In this document: piece after piece, positions 14,124-14,200 of the stretch | Layout: the number at the start of each line of letters is the position of its first letter | Numbering within the stretch: the stretch's first letter is position 1 | NCBI GenBank assembly: GCA_028723545.1 | Contig: JAQYER010000050.1 | Span: forward strand, 1-14,200 | Direction of reading: 5' to 3' | DNA: 14,200 nt | Origin: Caryophanales bacterium | GTDB taxonomy: Bacteria; Bacillota_I; Bacilli_A; RFN20; CAG-826 | Notes under the pieces: generated by a model | Databases searched by the model: none | What the model was told of the DNA's origin: nothing | What the model saw: the letters and a program-made list of their open reading frames with translations, nothing else | Made by a program: the position numbers and the translations under genes

Positions 14124-14200
14124 ATGGAAAATAATAATATCGAAGAAAAAATTGAATTGTTGTTATCAAAACAAAGAAATGAAAAGCTAGAATCATTATA
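14124..14200 (+). CDS. Start of a hypothetical gene, truncated by the window end
   Basis: An ATG at 14124, four bases after the preceding stop, opens a frame that continues to the window end (25 codons). The product starts MENNNIEEKIELLLSKQ and looks helical and charged. There is no SD. Tight spacing suggests translational coupling with the gene before it. Too short to assign. Confidence 0.5.
   Translation, partial: MENNNIEEKIELLLSKQRNEKLESL

Noticed and set aside
1..14200. Mycoplasma-type code with TGA as tryptophan
   Set aside because: Tryptophans in pckA, ABC and other genes are TGG, and TGA ends the acyltransferase gene and the restored nadE frame at the expected protein ends.

Overview
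The window is very AT-rich DNA with TAA-dominated stops, short intergenic gaps and a mixture of Shine-Dalgarno (SD) and apparently leaderless starts. Every tryptophan codon I checked is TGG, and TGA ends the acyltransferase gene and the restored nadE reading frame. The code is therefore the standard one rather than the Mycoplasma/Spiroplasma code. Together with anaerobe-type genes (flavodiiron protein, rubredoxin-like domain, PEP carboxykinase) and a serpin lipoprotein, this suggests a low-GC, host-associated anaerobic Firmicute/Mollicutes relative such as an uncultured gut Bacilli lineage. That placement is inference; no rRNA is present.

Layout. 1-338: the 3' end of a short-chain dehydrogenase resembling the SDR-type fructuronate/mannonate oxidoreductases, followed by a terminator. 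479-3953: two overlapping genes for a heterodimeric ABC exporter with one degenerate and one complete ATPase site. 4128-5738: ATP-dependent PEP carboxykinase, whose leader carries two tandem hairpins. 5837-6721: a PlsC-like acyltransferase. 6796-8625: an oxygen/NO-detoxifying flavodiiron protein with a C-terminal rubredoxin-like domain, co-transcribed with a flavodoxin. 8807-9343: a TetR-family regulator with a perfect palindrome over its own promoter. 9335-11451 (minus strand): glutamine-dependent NAD+ synthetase. 11613-12926: a secreted lipoprotein serpin. 13003-14200: an XRE-type regulator followed by two unrecognised genes, the last running off the window.

The most unusual item is the NAD+ synthetase. 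Its first ~50 residues read as a Phd/YefM antitoxin DNA-binding domain, fused in frame to a full glutaminase plus synthetase. The spacer of its own promoter contains a palindrome with a TGTACA core, the motif known from YefM operators. The simplest hypothesis is an NAD synthetase that represses its own gene, with no toxin gene nearby. The same gene also has a one-base frameshift in an A5 tract near its 3' end, beyond which the normal C-terminus continues in another frame.

A second theme is translation initiation. At least three genes (ABC subunit A, acyltransferase, XRE regulator) have a good -10 hexamer only 7-10 bases before the ATG and no SD, implying leaderless mRNAs. Their neighbours (ABC subunit B, pckA, flavodiiron protein, flavodoxin, tetR, nadE) have SD sequences. 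No tRNA, rRNA, CRISPR array, insertion sequence or prophage gene was seen, and no gene-free stretch exceeds about 180 bases.
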